Assembly: GCA_944325355.1 (NCBI GenBank)
Contig: CALUZS010000019.1
Location: 1 to 35,449 of the forward strand
Reading direction: 5' to 3'
From: an uncultured Parabacteroides sp.
GTDB lineage: Bacteria; Bacteroidota; Bacteroidia; Bacteroidales; Tannerellaceae
DNA: 35,449 bases
Shown here in pieces: positions 1 through 8,390 of the stretch. The number at the start of each line of letters is the position of its first letter. Positions within the stretch are counted from its first letter, which is position 1. The notes under the pieces were generated by a model. That model had not been told where the DNA came from and made no database searches. It saw only the letters and a program-made list of their open reading frames with translations. The position numbers and the translations under genes are program-made.

Positions 1-17
1 AGCCGCCGCATATGTAG

Positions 18-58
18 GGGGGTGAAGGACAGGAAGAAGTCCTTCGCCCCCTTTTTTT
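18..58 (+). terminator. Rho-independent terminator of an upstream gene
   Basis: A 13-pair stem (18-30 with 39-51, one G-T pair) closes an 8-base loop and is followed by seven T. It ends a transcript that enters from the left. A frame reading CCG CCG CAT ATG TAG ends at base 17, so an upstream gene may stop just before the hairpin, but too little of it is present to identify. Confidence 0.85.
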
Positions 59-132
59 ATGCCCGCCCCTCCCGGGGGAAACGACCGGAATCCCCAAACG
101 GAATGCCCGCTAACAGACGAGGATATGCCCGC
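59..132. repeat. Three short direct repeats (ATGCCCGC) before argR
   Basis: ATGCCCGC occurs at 59-66, 103-110 and 125-132. The last two copies extend to ATGCCCGCTAA. The starts are 44 and 22 bases apart. The rest of 61-190 shows no gene that I can support. The function is unknown. Confidence 0.5.
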
Positions 133-219
133 TAATTTTTTTCTGGTTGGATGCTGTTTTTTTCAATGATTAAGCATAAATATTTTCCTGTTTCTGTATA
201 TTTATTCGAATATTCCTAT

Positions 220-251
220 TAATTTTGCACCGATTTGAATATTTATGCAAA
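220..251 (+). promoter_or_regulatory. argR operon promoter with ARG box
   Basis: TAATTTTG at 220-227 fits the Bacteroidetes -7 consensus TAnnTTTG; the -33 element is weak. Directly downstream, 234-251 matches the E. coli ARG-box consensus (WNTGAATWWWWATTCANW) at 17 of 18 positions, with G in place of T at 247. The box covers the likely transcription start and the early leader, so ArgR binding here would repress its own operon. I found only one convincing box, whereas E. coli operators usually have two. Confidence 0.7.
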
Positions 252-258
252 AACAGTA

Positions 259-696
259 ATGAAACAAGAGAGATTATCGACAATAAGCCGCCTGATAAAG
301 GAGGGAAGTATTGGAAGCCAGGAGGAGCTTCAGCGAAAACTCAAACAAGAGGGATTTCCTGTTACCCAGGCTACGTTGTCTCGTGATATCAAACAACTTA
401 AAATAGTCAAGGCTCATGATGAAAATGGCAATTATGTATATCGGTTGCCGATTTATCGGAGTAAAGAAAGTGCACTTTCATCGGTTAAATCCGGAAAGTT
501 CAATATTGAATTTTCCGGAAATCTGGCAGTCATTAAGACACGTCCGGGTTATGCAATGGGAATTGCATCGGATATAGATACGAATGCACCACAAGAGATA
601 TTAGGAACAATAGCCGGAGATGATACGATTCTGATAATTCCGCGCGAGGGTTTTAGTCGGGAAAGCGTATTGGATGCTCTCTCCCGTTTTGTGTAA
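259..696 (+). CDS. argR: Arginine repressor ArgR
   Basis: This is the arginine-responsive DNA-binding regulator of arginine synthesis. It has 145 residues if started at ATG 259. An in-frame TTG at 235 lies inside the ARG box and close to the transcription start, so I do not use it. The N-terminal winged helix holds QATLSRD (residues 37-43), the recognition-helix signature of ArgR. The C-terminal hexamerisation and arginine-binding domain holds GTIAGDDT (116-123) with the two Asp that contact arginine. It is the first gene of an operon with a GNAT enzyme 26 bases downstream, then argG, argC and argD. An ARG box just ahead of the start codon points to self-regulation. The length and both motifs fit the family well. 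Confidence 0.95.
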   Translation: MKQERLSTISRLIKEGSIGSQEELQRKLKQEGFPVTQATLSRDIKQLKIVKAHDENGNYVYRLPIYRSKESALSSVKSGKFNIEFSGNLAVIKTRPGYAMGIASDIDTNAPQEILGTIAGDDTILIIPREGFSRESVLDALSRFV

Positions 697-722
697 TTTA
701 AAAATTAGGCTTAATAAAATAT

Positions 723-1292
723 ATGGAACCGAATAAAGGAGAGGATATCGATGTGATGATAGCGGATGCGTCGCATGAGATATATGTGGATACGATATTG
801 GAAACAATTGAAGCGGCTGCCAAAGTTCGTGGAACGGGAATTGCGAAGCGTTCGCATGACTATGTAGCTCAGAAGATGAAAGAGGGAAAAGTAGTGATAG
901 CATTGGACGGAGATAAGTTTGCCGGTTTCAGTTATATTGAATCATGGGGCAACAAACAGTACGTTACTACTTCAGGTTTGATTGTACATCCGGATTATCG
1001 GGGGCTGGGGCTGGCGAAACGTATTAAAGCAGTTACATTCCAGTTGGCTCGTCTTCGATGGCCCAAAGCAAAAATATTCAGTCTGACTTCGGGTGCTGCG
1101 GTCATGAAGATGAATACAGAGTTGGGATATGTTCCGGTGACTTTTGCCGACCTGACCGACGATGAAGCTTTTTGGAAAGGATGCGAAGGCTGTATCAACC
1201 ATGATATCTTGGTGCGTACGAACCGACGCTATTGCATTTGTACGGCAATGCTTTATGATCCGAAAGCGCCGCATCCACATGGAGAATCTTAA
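723..1292 (+). CDS. GNAT acyltransferase of the arginine operon, likely N-succinylglutamate (or N-acetylglutamate) synthase
   Basis: The 189-residue protein has a GNAT fold. GLIVHPDYRGLGLAKRIKAV (about residues 86-105) carries the R/Q-x-x-G-x-G/A acyl-CoA loop in the form YRGLGLA. It sits between argR and argG, where an enzyme for the first step (acylation of glutamate) would be expected, and no classical argA or argJ is in the window. From established knowledge, Bacteroides use N-succinylated intermediates, and from memory the Bacteroides thetaiotaomicron protein at this position (BT3761) was shown genetically to be N-succinylglutamate synthase. The choice of succinyl over acetyl here is inference. 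The C-terminal part is Cys-rich (WKGCEGC at about 156-162, RRYCICTA at about 173-180), which could bind metal, but I cannot show that. Confidence 0.75.
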   Translation: MEPNKGEDIDVMIADASHEIYVDTILETIEAAAKVRGTGIAKRSHDYVAQKMKEGKVVIALDGDKFAGFSYIESWGNKQYVTTSGLIVHPDYRGLGLAKRIKAVTFQLARLRWPKAKIFSLTSGAAVMKMNTELGYVPVTFADLTDDEAFWKGCEGCINHDILVRTNRRYCICTAMLYDPKAPHPHGES

Positions 1293-1334
1293 TTTGCAGA
1301 TAATAGGAAAAAAATAAAATAAAAATATTACGAT

Positions 1335-2534
1335 ATGAAAAAGAAAGTAGTAGTTGCTTTTAGCGGAGGATTGGATACATCCTTTACCGTTATGTACCTT
1401 GCTAAAGAAAAGGGATACGATGTTTATGCCGCTTGCGCCAATACCGGCGGATTCAGTGCAGAACAATTGAAACAAAATGAAGAGAATGCCTACAAACTTG
1501 GCGCCGTAAAGTATGTAACGCTGGACGTAACCCATGAATATTATGAGAAAAGCCTGAAATATATGGTTTTCGGAAATGTTCTCCGTAACGGGACTTATCC
1601 TATTTCGGTAAGTTCGGAACGTATTTTTCAGGCATTAGCCATTGCCCGTTATGCAAACGAGATTGGCGCGGATGCCATTGCTCATGGTTCTACCGGTGCC
1701 GGGAACGACCAGATTCGTTTCGATATGACTTTCCTCGTTTTGGCTCCGAACGTAGAAATCATAACTCTTACCCGCGATATGGCACTGAGCCGGGAGTATG
1801 AAATCAATTATTTGAAAGAACACGGTTTTGTTGCTGATTTTACAAAACTGAAATATTCCTATAACGTAGGATTGTGGGGTACTTCTATTTGCGGAGGCGA
1901 GATTCTTGATTCGGCACAAGGTTTGCCTGAAAGCGCTTATTTGAAACAAGTGACAAAAGAAGGTAGCGAGTTATTGCGCCTGGAATTTAAGAAAGGCGAG
2001 ATTCATGCCGTTAACGGGGAAATCTTTGACGACAAGATAAAGGCAATCCAGAAAGTAGAGGAAATAGGTTCCGCATACGGTATCGGACGGGATATGCACG
2101 TTGGGGATACCATTATCGGAATCAAAGGACGTGTTGGGTTTGAAGCTGCAGCCCCTATGCTGATTATCGGGGCGCACCGCTTTCTTGAGAAATATACATT
2201 GAGCAAATGGCAACAGTATTGGAAAGACCAGGTTGCCAACTGGTACGGCATGTTTTTGCATGAGAGCCAATATCTGGAACCGGTTATGCGTGATATAGAG
2301 GCAATGTTGCAGGAATCGCAGCGGAACGTGAACGGAACAGCCATACTTGAGTTGCGCCCGTTGTCGTTCTCGACCGTAGGCGTTGAGTCGAAAGACGATT
2401 TGGTGAAGACAAAGTTCGGCGAATACGGCGAGATGCAAAAAGGCTGGACGGCCGAAGATGCAAAAGGATTTATAAAAGTCCTTTCTACTCCGCTCCGGGT
2501 TTATTATAATAACCATAAGGACGAAGAGATATGA
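1335..2534 (+). CDS. argG: Argininosuccinate synthase
   Basis: This enzyme joins citrulline and aspartate, using ATP, to make argininosuccinate, the penultimate step of arginine synthesis. The 399 residues are the usual family length. AFSGGLDTS (residues 8-16) is the PP-loop that binds ATP, and the family segment IAHGSTGAGNDQIRF follows near residues 115-130. The start ATG lies 42 bases after the GNAT gene. Its stop overlaps the start of argC (ATGA, 2531-2534), which points to translational coupling. Nothing odd was seen. argH, the next step, is not in the window. Confidence 0.97.
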   Translation: MKKKVVVAFSGGLDTSFTVMYLAKEKGYDVYAACANTGGFSAEQLKQNEENAYKLGAVKYVTLDVTHEYYEKSLKYMVFGNVLRNGTYPISVSSERIFQALAIARYANEIGADAIAHGSTGAGNDQIRFDMTFLVLAPNVEIITLTRDMALSREYEINYLKEHGFVADFTKLKYSYNVGLWGTSICGGEILDSAQGLPESAYLKQVTKEGSELLRLEFKKGEIHAVNGEIFDDKIKAIQKVEEIGSAYGIGRDMHVGDTIIGIKGRVGFEAAAPMLIIGAHRFLEKYTLSKWQQYWKDQVANWYGMFLHESQYLEPVMRDIEAMLQESQRNVNGTAILELRPLSFSTVGVESKDDLVKTKFGEYGEMQKGWTAEDAKGFIKVLSTPLRVYYNNHKDEEI

Positions 2535-3499
2535 TTAAAGTAGGAATAGTAGGAGGCGCCGGTTACACGGCAGGCGAGTTGATACGCTTGTTGATCAATC
2601 ATCCCGATGTAGAGCTGGTTTTTGTAAACAGTACCAGTAACGCCGGAAATTTGCTGACGGATGTCCATGAAGGACTGTACGGCGAGACGGATATGCGTTT
2701 TACCGATGAACTGCCGTTAGACAGTATCGACTGCCTGTTTTTCTGTACGGCACATGGAGATACACGGAAATTCATGGAAACGCATTCCGTTCCGGAGACA
2801 GTGAAAATCATCGATTTGAGTATGGATTACCGGATAGAAGACGGCTCACACGATTTTGTTTATGGTTTGCCGGAACTGAACCGGAGACGAATTTGTTCTG
2901 CCCGTCATATCGCTAATCCTGGATGTTTTGCAACTTGCATACAGTTGGGATTGCTTCCGTTGGCAAAACATCTGATGGTCAATTCGGAAGTGCATGTCAA
3001 TGCCATAACCGGTTCGACCGGTGCAGGGGTAAAGCCGTCTTCTACTTCTCATTTCAGCTGGCGAAACGATAATATCTCTATTTATAAGCCGTTTACCCAT
3101 CAGCATCTGGCTGAAATCCGTCAGAGCCTGTCGCAGTTGCAGAACAGCTTCAACAGCGCAATCAATTTTATCCCGGTACGGGGTAATTTCTCACGGGGAA
3201 TATTTGCCACCTTATATATGGATTGCAAGATAGGGCTGGAGGAAATCCGGCGGATTTATGAGGAATATTATTCAGACCATTCGTTTACTTTTATAGTCGA
3301 TAAGAATCCTGATTTGAAACAAGTGGTGAATACCAATAAATGTTTGATTTATCTACAGAAAATCGAGAATAAGTTGTTGGTAATTTCCATGATTGATAAT
3401 TTGTTGAAAGGTGCCAGCGGACAGGCGGTGCATAATATGAATTTGCTGTTTGGCTTGGAAGAGAGCGTCGGTTTGCATCTGAAACCTTCAGCTTTTTAA
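2531..3499 (+). CDS. argC: N-acyl-gamma-glutamyl-phosphate reductase
   Basis: This NADPH-dependent enzyme reduces N-acyl-glutamyl phosphate to the semialdehyde in ornithine synthesis. The N-terminal Rossmann motif is GIVGGAGYTAGEL (residues 5-17). The catalytic cysteine is Cys132 in NPGCFATC. The segment GSTGAGVKP followed by HQHLAEI holds the conserved substrate-binding part. At 322 residues it is typical in length. In Bacteroidales the acyl group is probably succinyl rather than acetyl, an inference from related species. The start overlaps the argG stop by four bases. Confidence 0.95.
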   Translation: MIKVGIVGGAGYTAGELIRLLINHPDVELVFVNSTSNAGNLLTDVHEGLYGETDMRFTDELPLDSIDCLFFCTAHGDTRKFMETHSVPETVKIIDLSMDYRIEDGSHDFVYGLPELNRRRICSARHIANPGCFATCIQLGLLPLAKHLMVNSEVHVNAITGSTGAGVKPSSTSHFSWRNDNISIYKPFTHQHLAEIRQSLSQLQNSFNSAINFIPVRGNFSRGIFATLYMDCKIGLEEIRRIYEEYYSDHSFTFIVDKNPDLKQVVNTNKCLIYLQKIENKLLVISMIDNLLKGASGQAVHNMNLLFGLEESVGLHLKPSAF

Positions 3500-3560
3500 C
3501 CGGTGGCCGTCGATGACTAAGGGCGTTTTTCTGTTATATAATTGTTAAATTTTGAAGATT

Positions 3561-4682
3561 ATGAAATTGTTTGACGTATATCCTTTATTCAATATAGAGA
3601 TTGTAAAGGGAAAAGGTTGCCATGTATGGGACAAGGAAGGGCAGGAATACTTGGACTTTTACGGAGGGCATGCCGTTATTTCGGTAGGACATAGCCATCC
3701 TACGTATGTAAAAGCGATAACCGAACAGGTTAACCGCTTGGGCTTTTATTCAAACTCGGTCATAAACAGTTTGCAACAGAAGTTGGCCGATAAGCTGGGT
3801 GTGGCATCGGGTTACGATGATTATTCGTTGTTCCTGGTCAATTCAGGTGCAGAAGCAAATGAAAATGCGTTGAAGTTGGCTTCTTTCCATAACGGGAAAA
3901 AGCACGTCGTTGCTTTTAAGCATGCGTTTCATGGGCGTACCTCTGCCGCTGTGCGTGTGACGGACAATCCGAAGATTATCGCTCCGGTGAATGAGGATTT
4001 GAAAGTCACTTATTTGCCATTGAACAATGCGGAGCTGGTAGAAGCCGAATTGAAAAAAGGAGATGTGTCGTCGGTGATAATCGAAGGCATCCAAGGCATA
4101 GGAGGTATCCAGTTGCCGACGGATGAGTTTATGCAGTCGCTCCGTACACTTTGTACGCGTTATGGCGTATGCCTTATTGTAGATGAGATACAGTCCGGGT
4201 ATGGCAGGAGCGGTAAGTTTTTCGCACACCAGTATGCCGGGATAAGACCGGATTTGATTACGGTAGCAAAGGGAATAGCCAACGGTTTTCCTATGGGAGG
4301 TTTGCTGATAAGCCCGGAGTTCAAGCCGGTTTATGGAATGCTTGGCACGACCTTCGGAGGAAATCATCTCGCTTGTGCGGCAGCCATTGCCGTATTGGAT
4401 ATCATGCAAGAGGAGCGGCTCGTAGAGAATGCTTTGCAAGTCGGGAATTATCTGATGGATGAATTGAAAAAGTTTCCGGGAATAAAGGATTTACGAGGTC
4501 GCGGTTTGATGATAGGCGTGGAGTTTGAAGAGCCGATAAAGGAGATACGTAGCAAGTTATTGTATGAACAGCACGTATTTACCGGAGTTGCCGGAACAAA
4601 TACGATACGTCTTTTGCCACCTCTTTGTCTTTCGGCAGAGGAAGTTGACGAGTTTATCCGCCGCTTCAAACAAGCATTGTAA
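3561..4682 (+). CDS. argD: N-acyl-ornithine aminotransferase (acetyl/succinylornithine transaminase)
   Basis: This PLP-dependent class III aminotransferase moves an amino group from glutamate to N-acyl-glutamate semialdehyde. I start it at ATG 3561 (373 residues); an upstream in-frame TTG at 3552 adds only three residues. Visible motifs are SGAEANE (95-101), DEIQSGYGRSGKFF (208-221, whose Asp contacts the PLP ring nitrogen) and the PLP Schiff-base lysine Lys237 in TVAKGIANGFP. It lies 61 bases after argC and is the last gene of the operon, ended by a strong hairpin at 4696. Substrate specificity (succinyl or acetyl) cannot be read from the sequence. Confidence 0.93.
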   Translation: MKLFDVYPLFNIEIVKGKGCHVWDKEGQEYLDFYGGHAVISVGHSHPTYVKAITEQVNRLGFYSNSVINSLQQKLADKLGVASGYDDYSLFLVNSGAEANENALKLASFHNGKKHVVAFKHAFHGRTSAAVRVTDNPKIIAPVNEDLKVTYLPLNNAELVEAELKKGDVSSVIIEGIQGIGGIQLPTDEFMQSLRTLCTRYGVCLIVDEIQSGYGRSGKFFAHQYAGIRPDLITVAKGIANGFPMGGLLISPEFKPVYGMLGTTFGGNHLACAAAIAVLDIMQEERLVENALQVGNYLMDELKKFPGIKDLRGRGLMIGVEFEEPIKEIRSKLLYEQHVFTGVAGTNTIRLLPPLCLSAEEVDEFIRRFKQAL

Positions 4683-4695
4683 GAACAATATTGAT

Positions 4696-4746
4696 AAAAG
4701 CAAAGCCGGCTGCCCTGTATATATCGGAGCAGCCGGTTTTGCTTTT
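4696..4746. terminator. Bidirectional terminator between argD and the C1 peptidase
   Basis: An 18-pair stem (4696-4713 with 4729-4746, one G-T pair) has a T-rich 3' arm on each strand. It can therefore end the arginine operon from the left and the minus-strand peptidase gene from the right. Confidence 0.85.
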
Positions 4747-4759
4747 TTGAAAGAAACAT

Positions 4760-5959
4760 TTATTTGATTCCTAATTTGGCTTTGATAGCTTGAGGTATTG
4801 CGTCTTTGTGCACGACAATATTCATTGTTTTGTATTTTACGAACGCTTCGGATGCATACCATATGCCTTTATATTTGTTGTCGGTACCCCAGGAGTTCTT
4901 GACCATGTAGAACTTTTTGCCGGTTTGGTCTTTGGCAATACCGAAAATCTGCATGCCGTGGTCGTCGGTCGTTTGATAGTTGTCGTAATCTTTCTGCCGC
5001 ATCTCTTGGGTGATTTCCATCTCTTGGCAAGGTTTCTCAATCATTTTTTTGATTTCCTCGTTTTTCTGGGCTTTGCTAAGACCTAACCAACGGTCTTGGT
5101 CCGAACCGGAATTTTCGATGGCTTCCACATCGGGGACAACAGCAATGCCGTTTCGGGTGAAACCGATTTCGCTTACGTCACTACCCCAGGCGATGGAATA
5201 TCCGGTATTGATGGCGTTGTCGAAAACTTCCATCAGTTCGTCTATCGGAAGATTGTAGGATTCCGCCCAACGCCAGTTGTCTTCCACTTCGATGGGGAAA
5301 GTCGTATAGAAAGGATGGTGCGTATAAGAAGTCAATGATACGTAATCTTCTTTTTTGAATCCCAACTCTTCGGTGAAGCTTTTCGGCGTATATTCCTTTC
5401 CGTTATAGGTGAACTTTTCCGGAATCTTTCCGAGGTAGGCATCGATAATTCCGTCGTATGCTTTTCTCCATACAGGCGATAGTTTTCCGTTGGGGTTTGT
5501 AACGATTGTTTTCAGGAATGAGCCAGCCAACGCATCGAGTTCGTTGTGAACCGGCAGTTCTTCACCGTATTCGAGACCTGGCATAACCTCGTTAGGGACA
5601 ATGCCGTAGTTGCAAACTACATACAACACATCTTCGAACGAACCTCCCTGCCCAAAATTCAGTTTCCCATGCAGGCGGACATATTTGTCGGCTTTGTCCT
5701 TATAGGAATAGTTGACTACAAACATTTCAGACAAGTCGTATTCTCCTTTGCCTTTGCGCAGCAATTCCGATTCGAGGAATGCGATGGTGGAATAACTCCA
5801 ACAGGTCCCGGAACGGTTCTGATTCTTAATGGATGTGATTTGTACTTCTTTCACGGGAGTGAACACATATCCCTCCTCTTTTTCTTTCCCTTTTTTATTA
5901 GCCCCCAATACAATTCCTGCCGAAGTCAATAAAACGGCAGATAAAATTAATTTCTTCAT
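4760..5959 (-). CDS. Secreted C1-family cysteine peptidase (bleomycin hydrolase / aminopeptidase C type)
   Basis: This papain-fold peptidase of the C1B (bleomycin hydrolase, PepC) branch has 399 residues. The catalytic triad is visible: Cys53 in SGTCWSYS, His334 in DDHGMQIFG and Asn355 in VKNSWGT, in the usual order and surroundings. Unlike cytosolic PepC, it starts with a signal peptide (residues 1-20, ending near LGA), so it should act in the periplasm or outside the cell; a Lys/Glu-rich stretch follows. It probably trims peptides, but the substrate is unknown. It lies opposite in strand between argD and proC. A TATATTTG box at 6013-6006 (minus strand) is a good promoter candidate. Confidence 0.88.
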   Translation of the reverse strand: MKKLILSAVLLTSAGIVLGANKKGKEKEEGYVFTPVKEVQITSIKNQNRSGTCWSYSTIAFLESELLRKGKGEYDLSEMFVVNYSYKDKADKYVRLHGKLNFGQGGSFEDVLYVVCNYGIVPNEVMPGLEYGEELPVHNELDALAGSFLKTIVTNPNGKLSPVWRKAYDGIIDAYLGKIPEKFTYNGKEYTPKSFTEELGFKKEDYVSLTSYTHHPFYTTFPIEVEDNWRWAESYNLPIDELMEVFDNAINTGYSIAWGSDVSEIGFTRNGIAVVPDVEAIENSGSDQDRWLGLSKAQKNEEIKKMIEKPCQEMEITQEMRQKDYDNYQTTDDHGMQIFGIAKDQTGKKFYMVKNSWGTDNKYKGIWYASEAFVKYKTMNIVVHKDAIPQAIKAKLGIK

Positions 5960-6005
5960 ACTATATTATTCTGCGGTTCTTAAATTAATAAATCTATTTA
6001 TTATG

Positions 6006-6013
6006 CAAATATA
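6006..6013 (-). promoter_or_regulatory. Promoter -7 box for the C1 peptidase
   Basis: TATATTTG on the minus strand matches the Bacteroidetes -7 consensus and would start RNA near 5998, about 40 bases before the start codon. The -33 part is not clear. Confidence 0.5.
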
Positions 6014-6047
6014 CGACAAGAACTTTAAAAACATGATGTTGTTTTTG

Positions 6048-6147
6048 TATATTTGTGCCTAAAGCGCAATATGGGATGCGGTTCGGCAATGTCTGTCTGA
6101 AAACTTCGTTTTTCACCGGCCGTTGCACTCACCTTTGCGTATATTTG
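6048..6147 (+). promoter_or_regulatory. Two candidate promoter boxes for proC
   Basis: TATATTTG occurs twice upstream of proC, at 6048-6055 and 6140-6147. The first has TTTA (6024-6027) at 20 bases as a possible -33 element. The second gives a leader of about 35 bases but has no clear -33. The rest of 5960-6188 holds no gene I can support. Confidence 0.45.
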
Positions 6148-6188
6148 TCGAAAGATTAGTGTGTAAATTTATTTTTTGTAAAAAAAAG

Positions 6189-6986
6189 ATGAAGATAACG
6201 ATATTAGGCTCGGGTAATATGGGCGGGGCGATTGCCGGGGGTATTCTTCAGAGCGGATACTGCCAGCCTGGCGATATGACTTGCACTGCCCGTTCGCAGG
6301 CGACGCTTGAGCGGTTGCGTTCACTTGATCCCGGTTTGAATTTGACACTTGACAATGCTGCTGCCGTAAAAGGCGCGGATATGATTATTATGGCTGTAAA
6401 ACCTTGGAAGATGGAAACCGTAATCGATGAGATAAAAGGGGTGCTCGATTACGGAAAACAGATTATCGTATCGGTGGCGGCTAATGTCTCTATCGCAGAT
6501 TTGGAACGGATGCTGCTGAAAGAGGGTGACAATATTCCGCTCCCTGTCATATTCCGGGCGATGCCCAATACGGCGGTGGAAGTCCGTAGCAGCGTGACGT
6601 TTCTTGCTACGCGGAATGGTTCGGAGGAACATGTCTCTGCCGTTTCCGGTTTGTTCGGATTACTCGGGAAAGCGGTTCTTATTGAAGAGAAGTTGATGGC
6701 TGCCGGGACGGCGTTGGCATCGTGTGGCATAGCCTTTGCTTTCCGTTATATCAGGGCTGCCATGGAGGGAGGAATAGAGATGGGTTTCTCTGCAAAAGAT
6801 GCTCAGGAAATTGTATCTATGACCGTAAAAGGAGCAGCAGAGCTTCTCCTTTCGCATAAAGATAATCCGGAAGTGGAGATAGACAAGGTGTCGACACCTG
6901 GTGGAATTACCATTAAAGGTTTGAACTGCATGGAGAGGTATGGATTTTCCACCGCAGTCATTGAGGGCTTGAAAGCGAGTAAATAG
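6189..6986 (+). CDS. proC: Pyrroline-5-carboxylate reductase
   Basis: This enzyme catalyses the last step of proline synthesis, NAD(P)H-dependent reduction of pyrroline-5-carboxylate. I start it at ATG 6189 (265 residues), where the protein opens directly into the Rossmann motif GSGNMG (7-12). An upstream in-frame start at 6123 would add 22 residues that fit no family member. MPNTAVEV in the middle and STPGGITIKGL near the C-terminus are ProC signatures. A ROK regulator begins 34 bases downstream with no terminator between. In relatives such as Bacteroides thetaiotaomicron, from memory, proC follows argD directly; here a peptidase gene lies between them. Confidence 0.95.
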   Translation: MKITILGSGNMGGAIAGGILQSGYCQPGDMTCTARSQATLERLRSLDPGLNLTLDNAAAVKGADMIIMAVKPWKMETVIDEIKGVLDYGKQIIVSVAANVSIADLERMLLKEGDNIPLPVIFRAMPNTAVEVRSSVTFLATRNGSEEHVSAVSGLFGLLGKAVLIEEKLMAAGTALASCGIAFAFRYIRAAMEGGIEMGFSAKDAQEIVSMTVKGAAELLLSHKDNPEVEIDKVSTPGGITIKGLNCMERYGFSTAVIEGLKASK

Positions 6987-7020
6987 AAGTGTGAACAGAT
7001 AAAAAAGAGGAGTATTAAGA

Positions 7021-8220
7021 ATGGAAAAGATATTTTCGCTGATAGATAGCAGCAAGAACGGGGCATTGAAAAAGAAAATCATACAAAGCCTGATTCTGTC
7101 TGGCAACACATCAATTGCAGATTTGGCAAAAGAAATGGAACTGAGCATCCCGACAGTGACGAAGCTGGTTTCGGAACTGTTGGAAGATGGTTATCTTCTT
7201 GACATCGGTAAGCAGAACACGAACGGAGGACGTAAGCCAAATATGTACGGGTTGAATCCGGAGTCCGGTTATTTCATTGGCGTGGATGTACAGCGGAAGA
7301 AGTTGATGTTGGCAACCATTGATTTTTGTGGTAATATCATTGACCATGAAGAGGTCTCTTATGAGTTGGAAAACAAGCCGGCTGCGTTGGATGTTTTATG
7401 TGATACTATAAATATGTATATAGATAATCTCTCGGTTCCTCGCGATAAAATATTGCAGGTCGGAGTAAATATCGGCGGACGTGTGAATACGCAGTCGGGG
7501 TATTCGTATAGTTATTTCTATTTTGACGAACGTCCTTTGTCGCAGATAATAGGAGAACGTATAGGCGTCTCCGTAAGTATTGAAAATGATTCACGCGCCA
7601 TGATATATGGTGAATATATTTCCGGCGTAATTCATGGGGAGAAAAATATCCTGTTTGTTAATATGAATTGGGGGTTGGGTTTGGGCATCATGATTGATGG
7701 CAAACTCTATTATGGGAAGTCAGGGTTTTCCGGTGAGTTTGGGCATGTCAGTGCTTTCGATAATGAGATTATCTGTTGGTGTGGTAAAAAAGGTTGCCTT
7801 GAGACGGAAGTGTCGGGATATGCCATTCACCGCATGTTGTTGGAGCGTATCCGGCAAGGCAGTTCTTCCGTGCTGGAAAACAAGGTGAAAGAAGACGGGG
7901 ATATCTCTCTCGCCGATATTGTTGAAGCAATTCGGATGGAAGATGTCCTGACCATTGAAATCGTAGAGGAAGTTGGGATGCTTTTGGGACGTTGGCTTGC
8001 AGGATTGATAAATCTGTTTAATCCGGATTTGGTCATATTGGGCGGACCGTTGTCTTTGGCGCAGGATTACCTGCGTTTGCCGGTTAAGAGTGCGATGAAA
8101 AAGTATTCGTTGAATTTGGTAAACCAGGATACGGAATTAAAAATATCCCAGTTGGGAGAAAGAGCCGGATTGATAGGCGCCTGCATGCTTACTCGTAGCC
8201 GTGTGTTGGATTTAGTTTGA
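7021..8220 (+). CDS. ROK-family transcriptional regulator (NagC/Mlc type)
   Basis: The 399-residue protein is a sugar-responsive DNA-binding regulator. A winged helix-turn-helix (about residues 17-62, with SIADLAKEMELSIPTVTKLV) precedes a ROK domain. The zinc site is intact: GEFGHVS (238-244) then CWCGKKGC (252-259), giving His242, Cys252, Cys254 and Cys259. Sugar-contacting Glu239 and IEND (187-190) are kept. The kinase ATP loop is degraded: the usual DxGGTK is DVQRKK (89-94) and the GTGxG loop reads WGLGLGI, so it should sense sugar but not phosphorylate it. It is followed by a terminator and then, in the same direction, by the epimerase-SusCD unit, which is its most likely target. Its start, 34 bases after proC, suggests shared transcription. 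Confidence 0.9.
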   Translation: MEKIFSLIDSSKNGALKKKIIQSLILSGNTSIADLAKEMELSIPTVTKLVSELLEDGYLLDIGKQNTNGGRKPNMYGLNPESGYFIGVDVQRKKLMLATIDFCGNIIDHEEVSYELENKPAALDVLCDTINMYIDNLSVPRDKILQVGVNIGGRVNTQSGYSYSYFYFDERPLSQIIGERIGVSVSIENDSRAMIYGEYISGVIHGEKNILFVNMNWGLGLGIMIDGKLYYGKSGFSGEFGHVSAFDNEIICWCGKKGCLETEVSGYAIHRMLLERIRQGSSSVLENKVKEDGDISLADIVEAIRMEDVLTIEIVEEVGMLLGRWLAGLINLFNPDLVILGGPLSLAQDYLRLPVKSAMKKYSLNLVNQDTELKISQLGERAGLIGACMLTRSRVLDLV

Positions 8221-8257
8221 TATATAAAATTTTTGGAGTGCGGTATTTCAGAAAAAG

Positions 8258-8295
8258 TATTCCGGTTTCTTTCAGGAGACCGGAATATTTTTTTT
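8258..8295 (+). terminator. Rho-independent terminator after the ROK gene
   Basis: A 12-pair stem (8258-8269 with 8276-8287, one T-G pair) closes a 6-base loop and is followed by eight T. Confidence 0.88.
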
Positions 8296-8390
8296 GAAAA
8301 GTTCCGGTTTCCTGAAATTAGTCATGCATGTATTGGATTCGTTGTAATCTTGTTGGCTTTTAGAGAATAAAACGAATTATGTAGAATAGT

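Noticed and set aside
235..258. TTG start extending argR by eight codons
   Set aside because: It falls inside the ARG box next to the predicted RNA start; ATG 259 gives a normal family length.
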